64,000 nt of DNA from Desulfogranum japonicum DSM 18378 (GTDB taxonomy: Bacteria; Desulfobacterota; Desulfobulbia; Desulfobulbales; Desulfobulbaceae). Positions 55,165 to 63,399 of the stretch are shown piece by piece. The notes under the pieces are model-generated. The model ran no database searches. It saw only the letters and a program-made list of their open reading frames with translations, and had not been told where the DNA came from. The translations under genes and the position numbers were made by a program. The stretch lies in assembly GCF_000429945.1 (NCBI RefSeq), contig NZ_AUCV01000020.1, positions 1-64,000 on the forward strand, given 5' to 3'. The first letter of the stretch is position 1. Each line of letters begins with the position of its first letter.

Positions 55165-55200
55165 TGTAACCAGTTACAAAAATACGGGGGAGTTGGTACT
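55165..55200 (-). repeat. Fragment of dispersed repeat family 2
   Basis: CTGTAACCAGTTACAAAAAT and the following CGGGGGAG match, in reverse complement, the start of copy A (CCCCCTGTATTTATAACTGG, TTACAG). Only the end of the element is present, in the gap after the CNT gene. Confidence 0.5.
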
Positions 55201-55230
55201 GTAACCGTTTCTTCTATGAAGGGTTGTCAC

Positions 55231-55509
55231 TTATCTTCTTTTCCATATATTTGCTACAGCTCTATCACTCCCTAAAAAAGCGACAATTTCGCTAACAAAT
55301 GCTATCAGGAAAAAAACTGTTGCCGGTAGAACACCACCAAGCACAGAGGCTTTAATAGAAGCATAGATAGAACCAATGGAAAGGATAAAGAACAACAAGC
55401 CAAATATTTTAAGTATGCTTCTATGTGATTCTCGGTAAATATATTCGTTTTCACCAGACTCAAATGGCTTAAGAATTGGGGCGAAGATTTTTTTCAATTT
55501 TTCTTTCAT
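55231..55509 (-). CDS. Small two-helix membrane protein of unknown function
   Basis: About 92 residues. ATG 55509 has AAGGTG five bases upstream. A basic start (MKEKLKKIFAPILKPF) is followed by ILKIFGLLFFILSIGSIYAS and VLPATVFFLIAFVSEIVAFL, two membrane segments, and a basic end (AVANIWKRR). Family not recognised. It is convergent with the CNT gene. Confidence 0.68.
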   Translation of the reverse strand: MKEKLKKIFAPILKPFESGENEYIYRESHRSILKIFGLLFFILSIGSIYASIKASVLGGVLPATVFFLIAFVSEIVAFLGSDRAVANIWKRR

Positions 55510-55825
55510 GCAAACACCTTTCAAAAAGCCTTCCTAAAACCGGTCGGAGAATTACTTTTTTCCTTAGAATACAAACTTTTCCAAAAATATGCACACTCAT
55601 GTTGATAGACAAGGAAAGCTTTGAACTTCTCAAAAAACACAACTACAGCAAAAAAAGCTTTTTCCGTCAATATTCCGGCTCAGATTTTTGGTTAATACCA
55701 GCAGCACAGTGCAGGAAAATAATTCCCTTGTTTACAGATAACCCATTCTACCTGGAAAAACCTTCGATGTAGAGTTTGTATTTGTCCAGCAATGAAGATT
55801 TTTGCTCACATTTAAGCTATACAAT

Positions 55826-55930
55826 AAAATGTCCGCAGACATATAGTTGATATCAGAGGTTACGCTTACCTTCAAAGGCAGAAGTCTGAACATAACGCAA
55901 AAATTGGGTAGCAAGGCCATTTATGGACAA
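55826..55930. repeat. Dispersed element family 3, decayed copy
   Basis: CCGCAGACATATAGTTGATAT and GAACATAACGCAAAAATTGG with following GTA match the copy at 18413. The left end is worn and the right end is not clear. Confidence 0.6.
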
Positions 55931-55975
55931 ACACTAACGAGATCACTGCACAGAGTGTCAGAGGGAAGACTATTA

Positions 55976-56106
55976 CACGTGAAAGCCTTCCCTCTTTATA
56001 AGTGGTTATAAGGCACCTGAGATTCTCACAAACAGACTGGTGCAGCGTCTTTGGCCCGTCAGCCACGCTGACCTGGGAAAAATCAGGTACACTGTGAACA
56101 GTTACC
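55976..56106 (+). repeat. Dispersed repeat family 2, copy C
   Basis: Direct orientation relative to copy A. Shared blocks: TATAAGTGGTTATAAGGCAC, CCTGAGAT and AATCAGGTACACTGTGAACA. The interior is diverged, so it is an older copy. Confidence 0.65.
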
Positions 56107-56180
56107 CCAAAGGGGGATATTCCTCTTTAAAATAGCAAGCTGCCGATTGTGGAGCGCGCCATAATGGCGTCTCCATAACT

Positions 56181-56477
56181 TCAATCGACGACGTCTCCGT
56201 TTACTTTTTCCCGCAATTTCACTGAAGAGTGAAAAGTTACTACTCTTCTTGGGTCAAGCAACAAGGCATCTCCTGTCTGTGGGTTTCTTCCACGCCTTTG
56301 CCGTTTATCCCTGACGACAAATTTGCCGAACCCTGAAATCAAGAGGTCGTTACCGGCTACGATATCCTGTTTCACAATAGCAAGAAATGTTTCTACATAT
56401 TTACTTGCCTCTTTTGTGGAAACCTTATTGTTTGCCTTGCGAATTTCGTTGGCTATGATGGCCTTGGTCAGTTTCAT
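56181..56477 (-). CDS. HU/IHF-family DNA-binding protein
   Basis: A 98-residue protein with the complete bacterial histone-like fold. It starts MKLTKAIIANEIRKAN, has LLISGFGKFVVRDKRQRRGRNPQTG in the DNA-contacting arm, and ends RRVVTFHSSVKLREKVNG. The RRVVTF ending recalls IHF alpha more than HU. It bends DNA and may support recombination, replication or transcription. Single gene, no operon partner seen; AAGAG lies five bases before the ATG. Confidence 0.92.
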   Translation of the reverse strand: MKLTKAIIANEIRKANNKVSTKEASKYVETFLAIVKQDIVAGNDLLISGFGKFVVRDKRQRRGRNPQTGDALLLDPRRVVTFHSSVKLREKVNGDVVD

Positions 56478-57078
56478 TGTGTCTCTTTACTGGTAGTTTA
56501 TTAACAAAAACTTCAACCAGTCCGGATTTCTCATGAGAATAGTAGTTGATACGATGCACCAAATATGCAGCAGCAGTCAACTTCTTTGATTTTTTCCAGG
56601 AGCCTGTCGGAGAAAGCTCTTTTTCCCATATTTGTGTTATTTCCAGAAAATCAATGCTCGCAATATCAAGTATATGGCTGTGCTAGATTTCCTGAAAATA
56701 CCTTAATCTGAGATACATAGCAATTCTCTGACAGACTCCTAGAAACGCTACGTTTTCAAAACCGAATCATGTCTATTCACAAATGAGAATTTTTACTCAA
56801 GTTTAGGTAAACACAGACTCCGAGGCATACGATAAATACTATTCATTCTGTACCTCAAATAGGTCTTCAAAAAAATCATGAGAAACACAGACTAGCACCA
56901 CAAAGTGGTAACAAAGATATCTTATGGCATGTGTTTTTTCAAATGTCAAACTGACTCAAGCATTTTTATAAAAAAATCCATTGAGAAAACTCAATCAGGC
57001 TGAATGGTATCTGAACGGCATAGCATTCTGGTGGGAATTGGCGGCAGTGCGTCATACTGTCTGTACGATTTTGTACAA
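56478..57078. other. Gene-free region with an inverted-repeat element
   Basis: About 600 bases upstream of the HU/IHF gene, up to the tRNA terminator. The family 1 copy at 56598-56740 lies here; the HU/IHF promoter is expected in the 56480-56590 part. The rest shows nothing supportable. Confidence 0.5.
56598..56740. repeat. MITE-like inverted-repeat element, family 1, copy 3
   Basis: Left end AGGAGCCTGTCGGAGAA, right end in reverse complement AGGAGTCTGTCAGAGAA: 15 of 17 bases match. The interior AGAAAATCAATGCTCGCAAT, ATGGCTGTGCTAGATTTCC recurs in the two copies near 20 kb. No coding capacity. Confidence 0.82.
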
Positions 57079-57116
57079 ACAAAAAAAGGAGTTAAGCCAG
57101 ACTGACTTAACTCCTT
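57079..57116 (-). terminator. Rho-independent terminator of initiator tRNA-Met
   Basis: On the minus strand AAGGAGTTAAG pairs with CTTAACTCCTT around a nine-base loop and is followed by a T-run. It lies about ten bases after the tRNA 3' end. Confidence 0.9.
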
Positions 57117-57125
57117 GAATAAGCT

Positions 57126-57202
<77 letters not shown>

Positions 57203-57214
57203 TTGCGAGATATG

Positions 57215-57243
57215 TATATACCACATTAAAAAAAATGTGTCAA
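57215..57243 (-). promoter_or_regulatory. Sigma-70-type promoter of initiator tRNA-Met
   Basis: On the minus strand TTGACA (57243-57238) and TATATA (57220-57215) are separated by exactly 17 bases. The expected start point is about 57208, six bases before the tRNA. This is the best promoter match I see in the window. Confidence 0.82.
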
Positions 57244-57270
57244 CAAATAATATAAGTTTCCATTACTGTT

Positions 57271-57726
57271 CTATTTTGCATTTCCAAGCAAAGGAGTGAT
57301 CATTTCTACCACCTCCCGAGGAAAAGCCGTAAGCTTGCCAGCCATATCTACGCACGCATGGGTGGTGAATCCTTTTACCAATAAGGTTTCTTTTTCGTTT
57401 TCTTCTTGCCTGGTAATAGCATAATGAAAACGGCAGGAAACGTTTTTTAGTTCTACCAATGAAGTTGCTATGGTGATCAGATCATCGTACCTGGCAGGAG
57501 CTTTAAAGCGGATATAGCTTTCAGTCACAGGAAGAATACATCCAAGCTTTTCAATGGCGGTGTAGGGCATAGCCCAGGCGCGCATCATCTCTGTTCGACC
57601 AATTTCAAAATACCGAAGATAATTGGCATTATACACTATAGCTGCAGCATCGGTATCTCCATAGATAACCCGATACTGCGTGTGAAAGACCTTTTCTCCA
57701 AGGGAGACTGACAGTTGCCTTGCCAT
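57271..57726 (-). CDS. Hot-dog-fold acyl-CoA thioesterase (YbgC/4-HBT type)
   Basis: A 151-residue hot-dog protein. The motif VIYGDTDAAAIVYNANYLRYFEIGR carries the catalytic Asp of the 4-hydroxybenzoyl-CoA thioesterase class, and ESYIRFKAPARYDDLITI follows. It probably cleaves an acyl-CoA; the natural substrate is unknown. GGGG lies eight bases before the ATG. The gene lies three bases after the candidate homoserine kinase gene, so it is likely co-transcribed with threonine pathway genes. Confidence 0.88.
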   Translation of the reverse strand: MARQLSVSLGEKVFHTQYRVIYGDTDAAAIVYNANYLRYFEIGRTEMMRAWAMPYTAIEKLGCILPVTESYIRFKAPARYDDLITIATSLVELKNVSCRFHYAITRQEENEKETLLVKGFTTHACVDMAGKLTAFPREVVEMITPLLGNAK

Positions 57727-57729
57727 GTA

Positions 57730-58953
57730 TTATCCCCTTTCAAGAAAATACCGAAAAAAGTCTGTACCAGACACAAATTCCTTTCCTCCATTGGCCATGG
57801 CACCAAGGACATTCTTTTCACTATAAAGTATGCCATCAGGATTGGGATTCTTCCGTGAATCATACAAAAAAAGCGGCACAGGCCAGCCTTCATGTGTTCG
57901 ACGGTGTATGGGGGTGTAATGGTCCATGGTAACGACAACTCGGAATTCTTCTCCCTGATCTTCCAGAGATTCCACTATCGGCCGGACAATTTTCTCGTCA
58001 AAATCTTCAATGGCCTGCACTTTTTCCGCTGCAAGGCCCTGGTGACCGGTTTCATCCGGAGCTTCAACATGTACAACTACCAGATCTCTGTTTTTCAGTA
58101 CACCAATTGCGGCTTCGGCCTTTCCAGCATAATTGGTATCCAGGTAACCGGTTGCCCCCTCTACCTTGACGACCTCCAACCCACTCAGGACTCCAAGGCC
58201 CATGAGCAAATCCACCGCCGAGATCATTCCTCCATGCACACCATACAGTTGCGGTATGGTTTCCATTGCAGGTCGTTTGCCCTCTCCCCAAAGCCAGATG
58301 GCATTGGCCGGAAGTTTGCCGTCTATAACCCTCTGTCTGTTGACAGGGTGATCAGCCAGGACGATACGGGCCTTTTCCATCAAGGCAAAAAGATGTGAGT
58401 CATTTTTATAGCGATGATAATGAGCTGTAACCTCCTGCTCCGAGTAGTCATGGGGAGGCACAGTGTCCACCCCTGCTGCAGGTGTGCCTGAATACACCAG
58501 CAGGTGCCTGTAGCTGATGCCCGGGTGGAGACGAATCACACTATTTCCACATTGCTCCTGAATACTGTTAATCAGCTGGGTACTCTCTTTCGTGGTGATG
58601 TGCCCGGCGCTGTAATCTTTCATCAACAGGCATTCATCGGCTTGCTGTTGAATATTCACGAGATTGCAGCGAAAAGCGACCTCATCGGAGGCGAGTTCAA
58701 CTCCCATGCTGGCTGCTTCAAGCGGAGCACGACCGGTATAATACCGTTCCGGTGCATAGCCAAGAAGTGAAAGGTTGGCCACATCGCTTCCAGGTGGGTA
58801 CCCCTCGGGAACAGTGTGTAAAAGTAGCTTTTCAGCCTCTACTGACAACCTGTCCATGGTTGGAGTTCTGGCAGCCTCCAGAGGGGTCTGGTCGTTCAAT
58901 TGTGGTACAGGAACATCACCCATACCATCTCCAATAAGCAGAACATATTTCAT
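57730..58953 (-). CDS. Candidate homoserine kinase of the iPGM/alkaline phosphatase superfamily (TIGR02535)
   Basis: A 407-residue protein that resembles archaeal-type cofactor-independent phosphoglycerate mutase. It has KYVLLIGDGMGDVPVPQL, VVVHVEAPDETGHQG and VVTMDHYTPIHRRTHEGWPVP, the metal-binding residues of the superfamily. Members lying next to hom and lacking a ThrB partner are proposed to be homoserine kinases; hom starts 16 bases before this gene here. The alternative is a phosphoglycerate mutase. GGGAG is present upstream of the ATG. Confidence 0.88.
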   Translation of the reverse strand: MKYVLLIGDGMGDVPVPQLNDQTPLEAARTPTMDRLSVEAEKLLLHTVPEGYPPGSDVANLSLLGYAPERYYTGRAPLEAASMGVELASDEVAFRCNLVNIQQQADECLLMKDYSAGHITTKESTQLINSIQEQCGNSVIRLHPGISYRHLLVYSGTPAAGVDTVPPHDYSEQEVTAHYHRYKNDSHLFALMEKARIVLADHPVNRQRVIDGKLPANAIWLWGEGKRPAMETIPQLYGVHGGMISAVDLLMGLGVLSGLEVVKVEGATGYLDTNYAGKAEAAIGVLKNRDLVVVHVEAPDETGHQGLAAEKVQAIEDFDEKIVRPIVESLEDQGEEFRVVVTMDHYTPIHRRTHEGWPVPLFLYDSRKNPNPDGILYSEKNVLGAMANGGKEFVSGTDFFRYFLERG

Positions 58954-58968
58954 AGCACTCCCTCTTTT

Positions 58969-60276
58969 TCACGCCTCATCGCCTAAAAGTCGTATTTTGA
59001 CCACAGGGGCGAGTACCGTATCGAGCTTACTGATTTCTTTGAGTGCTTCACTCACAGACGACTCACGTGCATCGTGGGTTAGCATCACAAGGGGAACTGA
59101 TCCGGTTTTCTTTCGCCCTTTCTGCACAACAGACTCCAGGCTTATGTCATGCTGGCCTAATATCCCGGCTATTTCCGCAAGAACACCGGGCTCATCCTTA
59201 ACAGTAAATCTGAAATAATAGGGACCGTAAAGCTCGTCCATGGGGGTTACCCGTAGAGCCTGAATATGCTCTGGCAGATATGACAATGGCGGTACACGAC
59301 CAATAGACTGCGCCTTAATATTTCTGGCGATATCGATTACATCCGCGGCAACGGCACTGCCCGTAGGAACCATACCTGCTCCGAGTCCATAGAGCAGAAC
59401 GTTACCTACGGTATCGCCTGTAAAATGGATAGCGTTATACGCTCCGTTTATGGAGGCCAGCAGGTGCGATTCCGGTACCATGGTTGGATGCACGCGTGCT
59501 TCCACATGATCACCATGGTTACGGCTGATGGCCAATAATTTTATACGGCACCCGAACTCATGGGCCAACTGGATATCCAGAGGCTCTATCTGAGAAATTC
59601 CCTCTGTGACAATTTCGTTATGGGTAATGTTCATTCCATATGCCATACTCATAAGGATCGCAAGCTTGTGTGCGGTGTCGATACCCTCAATATCATAGGT
59701 TGGATCCGCTTCAGCAAAGCCTTTATCCTGAGCTTCCTTGAGTACTTCGTCAAAAGGCACCCCTTCCTCGGTCATCTTGGTCAGTATATAGTTGGCAGTA
59801 CCATTCATAATCCCCATAATAGAAAGAATCTTATTGGCTACCAGGCCTTCACGCAGGGACTTGATCACAGGAATACCTCCCCCTACGCTGGCTTCAAACC
59901 CCACTTCCACTCCCTTCTTCGAAGCAGCTGCAAAAATATCTTTGCCTTCCTGGGAGAGAAGCGCCTTATTTGCAGTCACCACATGTTTTCCTGCATTGAT
60001 TGCATCAATAACGAAGGTCTTGGCCGGTTCTATGCCGCCAATGAGCTCAACAACAATATCGATATCAGCATCATGAATTATCTCCTGGGCGTCACGAACC
60101 AGAGTCACACCCTGAAATTTATCAGGTAATTCAGGCAGGTTCAGGTCAGCAACTTTACTCAGGGTAATGGACATACCAGTTCGTTTGGTCATCCTCTCTT
60201 TTTGAGAATAAAGGACCTCAGCGAGTCCGCTGCCAACAGTGCCAAAACCTATGATACCTATTTTGATCTGTTTCAT
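58969..60276 (-). CDS. hom: Homoserine dehydrogenase with ACT domain
   Basis: About 435 residues. N-terminal NAD(P)-binding motif IKIGIIGFGTVGSGLAEVL; middle domain GGIPVIKSLREGLVANKILSIMGIMNGT and YDIEGIDTAHKLAILMSMAYG; C-terminal ACT domain (YFRFTVKDEPGVLAEIAGIL) that usually confers feedback control by threonine. It reduces aspartate semialdehyde to homoserine. ATG 60276 gives the normal length; the open frame continues upstream to 60495 but the extra residues are not family-like. The next gene is the candidate homoserine kinase, so the two steps may be consecutive. Confidence 0.95.
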   Translation of the reverse strand: MKQIKIGIIGFGTVGSGLAEVLYSQKERMTKRTGMSITLSKVADLNLPELPDKFQGVTLVRDAQEIIHDADIDIVVELIGGIEPAKTFVIDAINAGKHVVTANKALLSQEGKDIFAAASKKGVEVGFEASVGGGIPVIKSLREGLVANKILSIMGIMNGTANYILTKMTEEGVPFDEVLKEAQDKGFAEADPTYDIEGIDTAHKLAILMSMAYGMNITHNEIVTEGISQIEPLDIQLAHEFGCRIKLLAISRNHGDHVEARVHPTMVPESHLLASINGAYNAIHFTGDTVGNVLLYGLGAGMVPTGSAVAADVIDIARNIKAQSIGRVPPLSYLPEHIQALRVTPMDELYGPYYFRFTVKDEPGVLAEIAGILGQHDISLESVVQKGRKKTGSVPLVMLTHDARESSVSEALKEISKLDTVLAPVVKIRLLGDEA

Positions 60277-60743
60277 AATGTGCATAATCCGTGGTATTTT
60301 ATTGTGATTGTGTCTGGCCGACATACTGGAAATTAAAGGTTTTTCTGCACGGAAAAATGTTCCCATGTCAATTATACAACCGGAAAAGATGTTACAATCC
60401 CAGACAGCCTTATGAGGTGCCCCCAGGACATTTCCGGCAAGACACCAGATCAGCCTTGTATGGGCCTTTGTACCCACTTTACCGACGCTTGTCAAAAAGT
60501 ATAGATTGTGGAATCCCCCTTCTGTTCCTTAAACGCTGAAAAGCTGACCATAGCATATCTATATAACTGTATTGCCGTATCCGTATCAGAGGACCAGCTA
60601 TCATTTTCATAGCCAAACCGGAAAAGTTACTGTATACTCGCCCGATTAATGAGAAGTCATTCATTTTTCTCACCTTAATTTTAACTGAAAATATAAGGTG
60701 TTATACGACTTTCCCGTTTGAATCAATTACAAAGGAGAACGGC
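60277..60743. other. Divergent promoter region between hom and adk
   Basis: About 465 bases upstream of two divergent genes. No coding pattern or known riboswitch fold recognised; promoter boxes cannot be fixed. Confidence 0.4.
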
Positions 60744-61418
60744 ATGAACATTCTTACCTTCGGCCCCAATGGTAGTGGCAAAGGCACCCAAGGCGCTATC
60801 ATCAAAGAGAAATATGGCATTGACCATATTGAGTCCGGTGCAATTTTCCGTGAACACATCAAAGGCGGTACAGATCTTGGTAAAAAAGCCAAGGAGTATA
60901 TTGATCGCGGAGACCTGGTTCCCGATGAGATCACCATCCCCATGGTTTTAGAAACCCTTGATAAATCAAAAGAAAAAGGATGGCTGCTTGACGGTTTCCC
61001 TCGCTCCCTGGCCCAGGCTGAGGCTCTTGACAAAGCGCTCAAAGAAGCTGATATGAAGCTTGACTGCGTAGTTGAAATCGTTCTTGATCGCGAAATTGCA
61101 AAAGAGCGTATCATGGGTCGCAGATTGTGCGCCAATGACAACAACCACCCTAACCATATTGCCTTTGAAGCCATCAAACCTGTAGAAAAAGACGGCAAGC
61201 TCGTATGTCGCGTCTGTGGCGGTGAACTTTCCACACGCGCAGATGACCAGGATGAAGATGCCATCAACAAACGTCACAATATCTACTACGATGACAACAC
61301 CGGCACCATGGCTGCTGTGAATTACTTCAAAAATCTGGACGGCATTCCCGTCATCTCTGTTGACGGTTCCCTGCCGATCAAAGAAGTATCTGAATCCATC
61401 ATAAAGGATCTGCCCTGA
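60744..61418 (+). CDS. adk: Adenylate kinase with zinc-lid-type cysteines
   Basis: A 224-residue enzyme interconverting AMP, ADP and ATP. P-loop GPNGSGKGTQ (Asn replaces the usual Pro or Ala), AMP-binding DHIESGAIFREHIKGGTDLG and LLDGFPRSLAQAEAL, and an unusual lid RRLCANDNNHPNHIAFEAIK with VCRVCGGEL whose cysteines could bind zinc. AAAGGAG lies six bases before ATG 60744. A strong terminator follows at 61443. The lid and P-loop differ from standard Adk, so this may be a divergent subfamily, but the function call is firm. Confidence 0.93.
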   Translation: MNILTFGPNGSGKGTQGAIIKEKYGIDHIESGAIFREHIKGGTDLGKKAKEYIDRGDLVPDEITIPMVLETLDKSKEKGWLLDGFPRSLAQAEALDKALKEADMKLDCVVEIVLDREIAKERIMGRRLCANDNNHPNHIAFEAIKPVEKDGKLVCRVCGGELSTRADDQDEDAINKRHNIYYDDNTGTMAAVNYFKNLDGIPVISVDGSLPIKEVSESIIKDLP

Positions 61419-61442
61419 TTGGTCTGTTCCTTGTTTTTGTAT

Positions 61443-61480
61443 AAAACGTTTTCGCATCCAGGATGCGAAAACGTTTTTTT
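61443..61480 (+). terminator. Rho-independent terminator of adk
   Basis: AAACGTTTTCGCATCC pairs perfectly with GGATGCGAAAACGTTT around one base and is followed by four to five T. It begins 25 bases after the adk stop and rules out the TTG at 61483 as a likely start for gmhA. Confidence 0.93.
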
Positions 61481-61518
61481 ATTTGACACACCGAGATTTT
61501 TTCTTCATTGTGAAGAGT

Positions 61519-62103
61519 ATGAAAACACGTATCTCAAACAGCCTTGTTCAGTCTATTATGGCCAAGGAGTCCTTTGCGCATCAATCCATCGACGATATCA
61601 TTCTTCTCTGTTCCTGGATTAAGGAAACCTTTGAAGATGGTGGAAAGCTGCTGATCTTTGGTAACGGCGGCAGTGCCGCGGATGCACAGCACCTGGCTGC
61701 TGAATTTGTCAATCGCTTTCTAATCAACCGGAGACCTTTACCTGCTCTGGCATTGACTACAGACACATCCATCCTCACCGCAGTGGGAAACGATTTTTCC
61801 TATGACCTGATTTTTGTCAAACAAATTCAGGCGCTGGCTAAACCTGAAGACCTGGCACTGGGAATATCAACATCCGGCACCTCGGTCAATGTGGTTAAAG
61901 GTTTGGAGACAGCTAAAGATATGGGCTTGCGAACGGTTGCATTCACAGGTGGCACCAAACGGCCCGGTGGAGATCTCAAGGCACTCTGTGACCTTACACT
62001 TAATGTCCCCTCTGACTCCACACCCCATATCCAGGAAACCCACCTTTGGCTGGAACATATTGTCTGCGAAATTGTAGAACAGGAAATGTTTCCTCCCTGT
62101 TAG
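61519..62103 (+). CDS. gmhA: Phosphoheptose isomerase GmhA
   Basis: About 194 residues: SIS-domain protein with GKLLIFGNGGSAADAQHLAAEFVNRF (phosphate-binding loop), ALTTDTSILTAVGND and LALGISTSGTSVNVVKGLE. It converts sedoheptulose 7-phosphate to D-glycero-D-manno-heptose 7-phosphate, the first step of heptose for LPS core. ATG 61519 lies after the adk terminator and is preferred to TTG 61483. The next gene starts 38 bases after its stop. Confidence 0.93.
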   Translation: MKTRISNSLVQSIMAKESFAHQSIDDIILLCSWIKETFEDGGKLLIFGNGGSAADAQHLAAEFVNRFLINRRPLPALALTTDTSILTAVGNDFSYDLIFVKQIQALAKPEDLALGISTSGTSVNVVKGLETAKDMGLRTVAFTGGTKRPGGDLKALCDLTLNVPSDSTPHIQETHLWLEHIVCEIVEQEMFPPC

Positions 62104-62141
62104 CAGACCTTCTCTTTTCAAGATTATCATTTCTTCTGATC

Positions 62142-63098
62142 ATGTCTCATTATTCCATATCGCCCCTTACCTTTGGCAACCTCAACACCTATTCCATCCA
62201 TGATCGTCATTCAAAGGTGACTGTGGACGACTTTGCCACACCGTTGCGCCCTGGAATGCTTGTCAGTGAATTAGTGAAGTGCCTGCCAGGACAACTCATG
62301 GGCATTGATTTTCCTGAGTTTATCTGCAGGACAGCCGAGGCATTTAAGGCTGATAAGCCTATCCTGCTGGGTATGGGCGCCCACGTCATAAAAGTGGGTT
62401 TGAATCCTATCCTCATTGGCCTTATGCAACGGGGCATATTGAGCGGTATAGCCCTTAATGGAGCAGGAATAATCCACGACGCAGAAATCGCCATGGCAGG
62501 AAGGACATCGGAAGAAGTGGCTGATGTGCTTGGCGCCGGAGCTTTCGGTGCAGCCAGGGAAACTGGAGAGATCCTGAACCAGGCCATTGTTATGGGAGCA
62601 AATGAAGGATTGGGAATTGGTGAATCAGTAGGGAAAGTGCTGAACGACAACAACTTTCCCCATAATGACCAAAGTCTCCTTGCAATGGCGTACCGTTTAC
62701 ACATTCCTGTTACTGTACATGTTGCCATGGGCACAGATATTATTCATATTCATCCGGGAGCTGACGGAGCTGCAATAGGAAAAGCCGGCCACCAGGATTT
62801 CCGTCTTTTCTGCACCCTGGTCAGCAGCTTACAGCAAGGGGTTTATCTGAATGTCGGTTCCGCGGTTCTGTTGCCGGAGGTCTTTTTAAAGGCTTTGACT
62901 GTAGTTCGTAACCTTGGATTTGAAGTGAAACAGTTCACCACGGCAAATTTTGACTTTATCCGACATTATCGGCCAGCGACAAACGTGGTACACCGGCCAA
63001 ATCTTGAAGGAGGAAAGGGATATAATTTCACAGGACATCATGAATTGATGCTGCCTCTAATGGCTGCCGCGCTTTTAGATGCAATCGATAAGGCTTAG
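62142..63098 (+). CDS. Conserved protein of unknown function, DHS-like
   Basis: About 318 residues from ATG 62142 (the frame reaches back to 62046 inside gmhA). It has KPILLGMGAHVIKVGLNPIL, SGIALNGAGIIHDAEIAMAG, NVGSAVLLPEVFLKALTV and TANFDFIRHYRPATNVVHRP. The alternating Gly-rich loops recall deoxyhypusine synthase or other NAD-binding folds, but bacteria of this type do not have eIF5A, so the function is open. The position after gmhA suggests a link to heptose or envelope metabolism. The family is conserved in anaerobes from memory; no reaction is assigned. Confidence 0.68.
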   Translation: MSHYSISPLTFGNLNTYSIHDRHSKVTVDDFATPLRPGMLVSELVKCLPGQLMGIDFPEFICRTAEAFKADKPILLGMGAHVIKVGLNPILIGLMQRGILSGIALNGAGIIHDAEIAMAGRTSEEVADVLGAGAFGAARETGEILNQAIVMGANEGLGIGESVGKVLNDNNFPHNDQSLLAMAYRLHIPVTVHVAMGTDIIHIHPGADGAAIGKAGHQDFRLFCTLVSSLQQGVYLNVGSAVLLPEVFLKALTVVRNLGFEVKQFTTANFDFIRHYRPATNVVHRPNLEGGKGYNFTGHHELMLPLMAAALLDAIDKA

Positions 63099-63399
63099 TA
63101 CCCTAGAACTGAAATACCCTCTTTGACCCTGGCGTTTCCAATGCCAGTGCTGATGGCTGCCCGGAAACAATTGTATTGTTCAGTTTCAGGCAGACGCAGA
63201 CGTCCGGAACGTGCACCAAACTTCAACACAGACACATTCCCGCTACAGGGATTACACGCTCCCTAAAGGCTATTTTTTGAGCACAACACAAAAATTGACG
63301 AAAAAAGACTATTTCAGGATAGACACTGAATACTGGAACCAGTATAAGGGAACTTCGCTTTTCCAATAAATAAATGGTAACTTAAGTTGATTTAATCTC
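63099..63399. other. Gap upstream of hemC with a decayed repeat
   Basis: About 300 bases. At 63279-63315 GAGCACAACACAAAAATTGA and the following CGAAAAAAG recall the family 3 element (GAGCATAACGCAAAAATTGG at 18474). The promoter of hemC should be here. Confidence 0.4.

Larger units (their letters stand above)
55510..56180. other. Gene-free region with two repeat copies
   Basis: About 670 bases. It contains a decayed family 3 copy (about 55826-55930) and then a family 2 copy (55976-56106) side by side. Bases 55510-55800 show an AT-rich open stretch (MLIDKESFELLKKHNYSKK) that has no binding site and is not called. Confidence 0.55.

Noticed and set aside
55599-55772. Plus-strand stretch MLIDKESFELLKKHNYSKK
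   Set aside because: Short, AT-rich, without binding site or homologue; probably chance in an AT-rich gap.
56150-56175. Palindrome GCGCCATAATGGCGT after the HU/IHF gene
   Set aside because: Stem is short and lacks a T-run, so terminator function is not supported.
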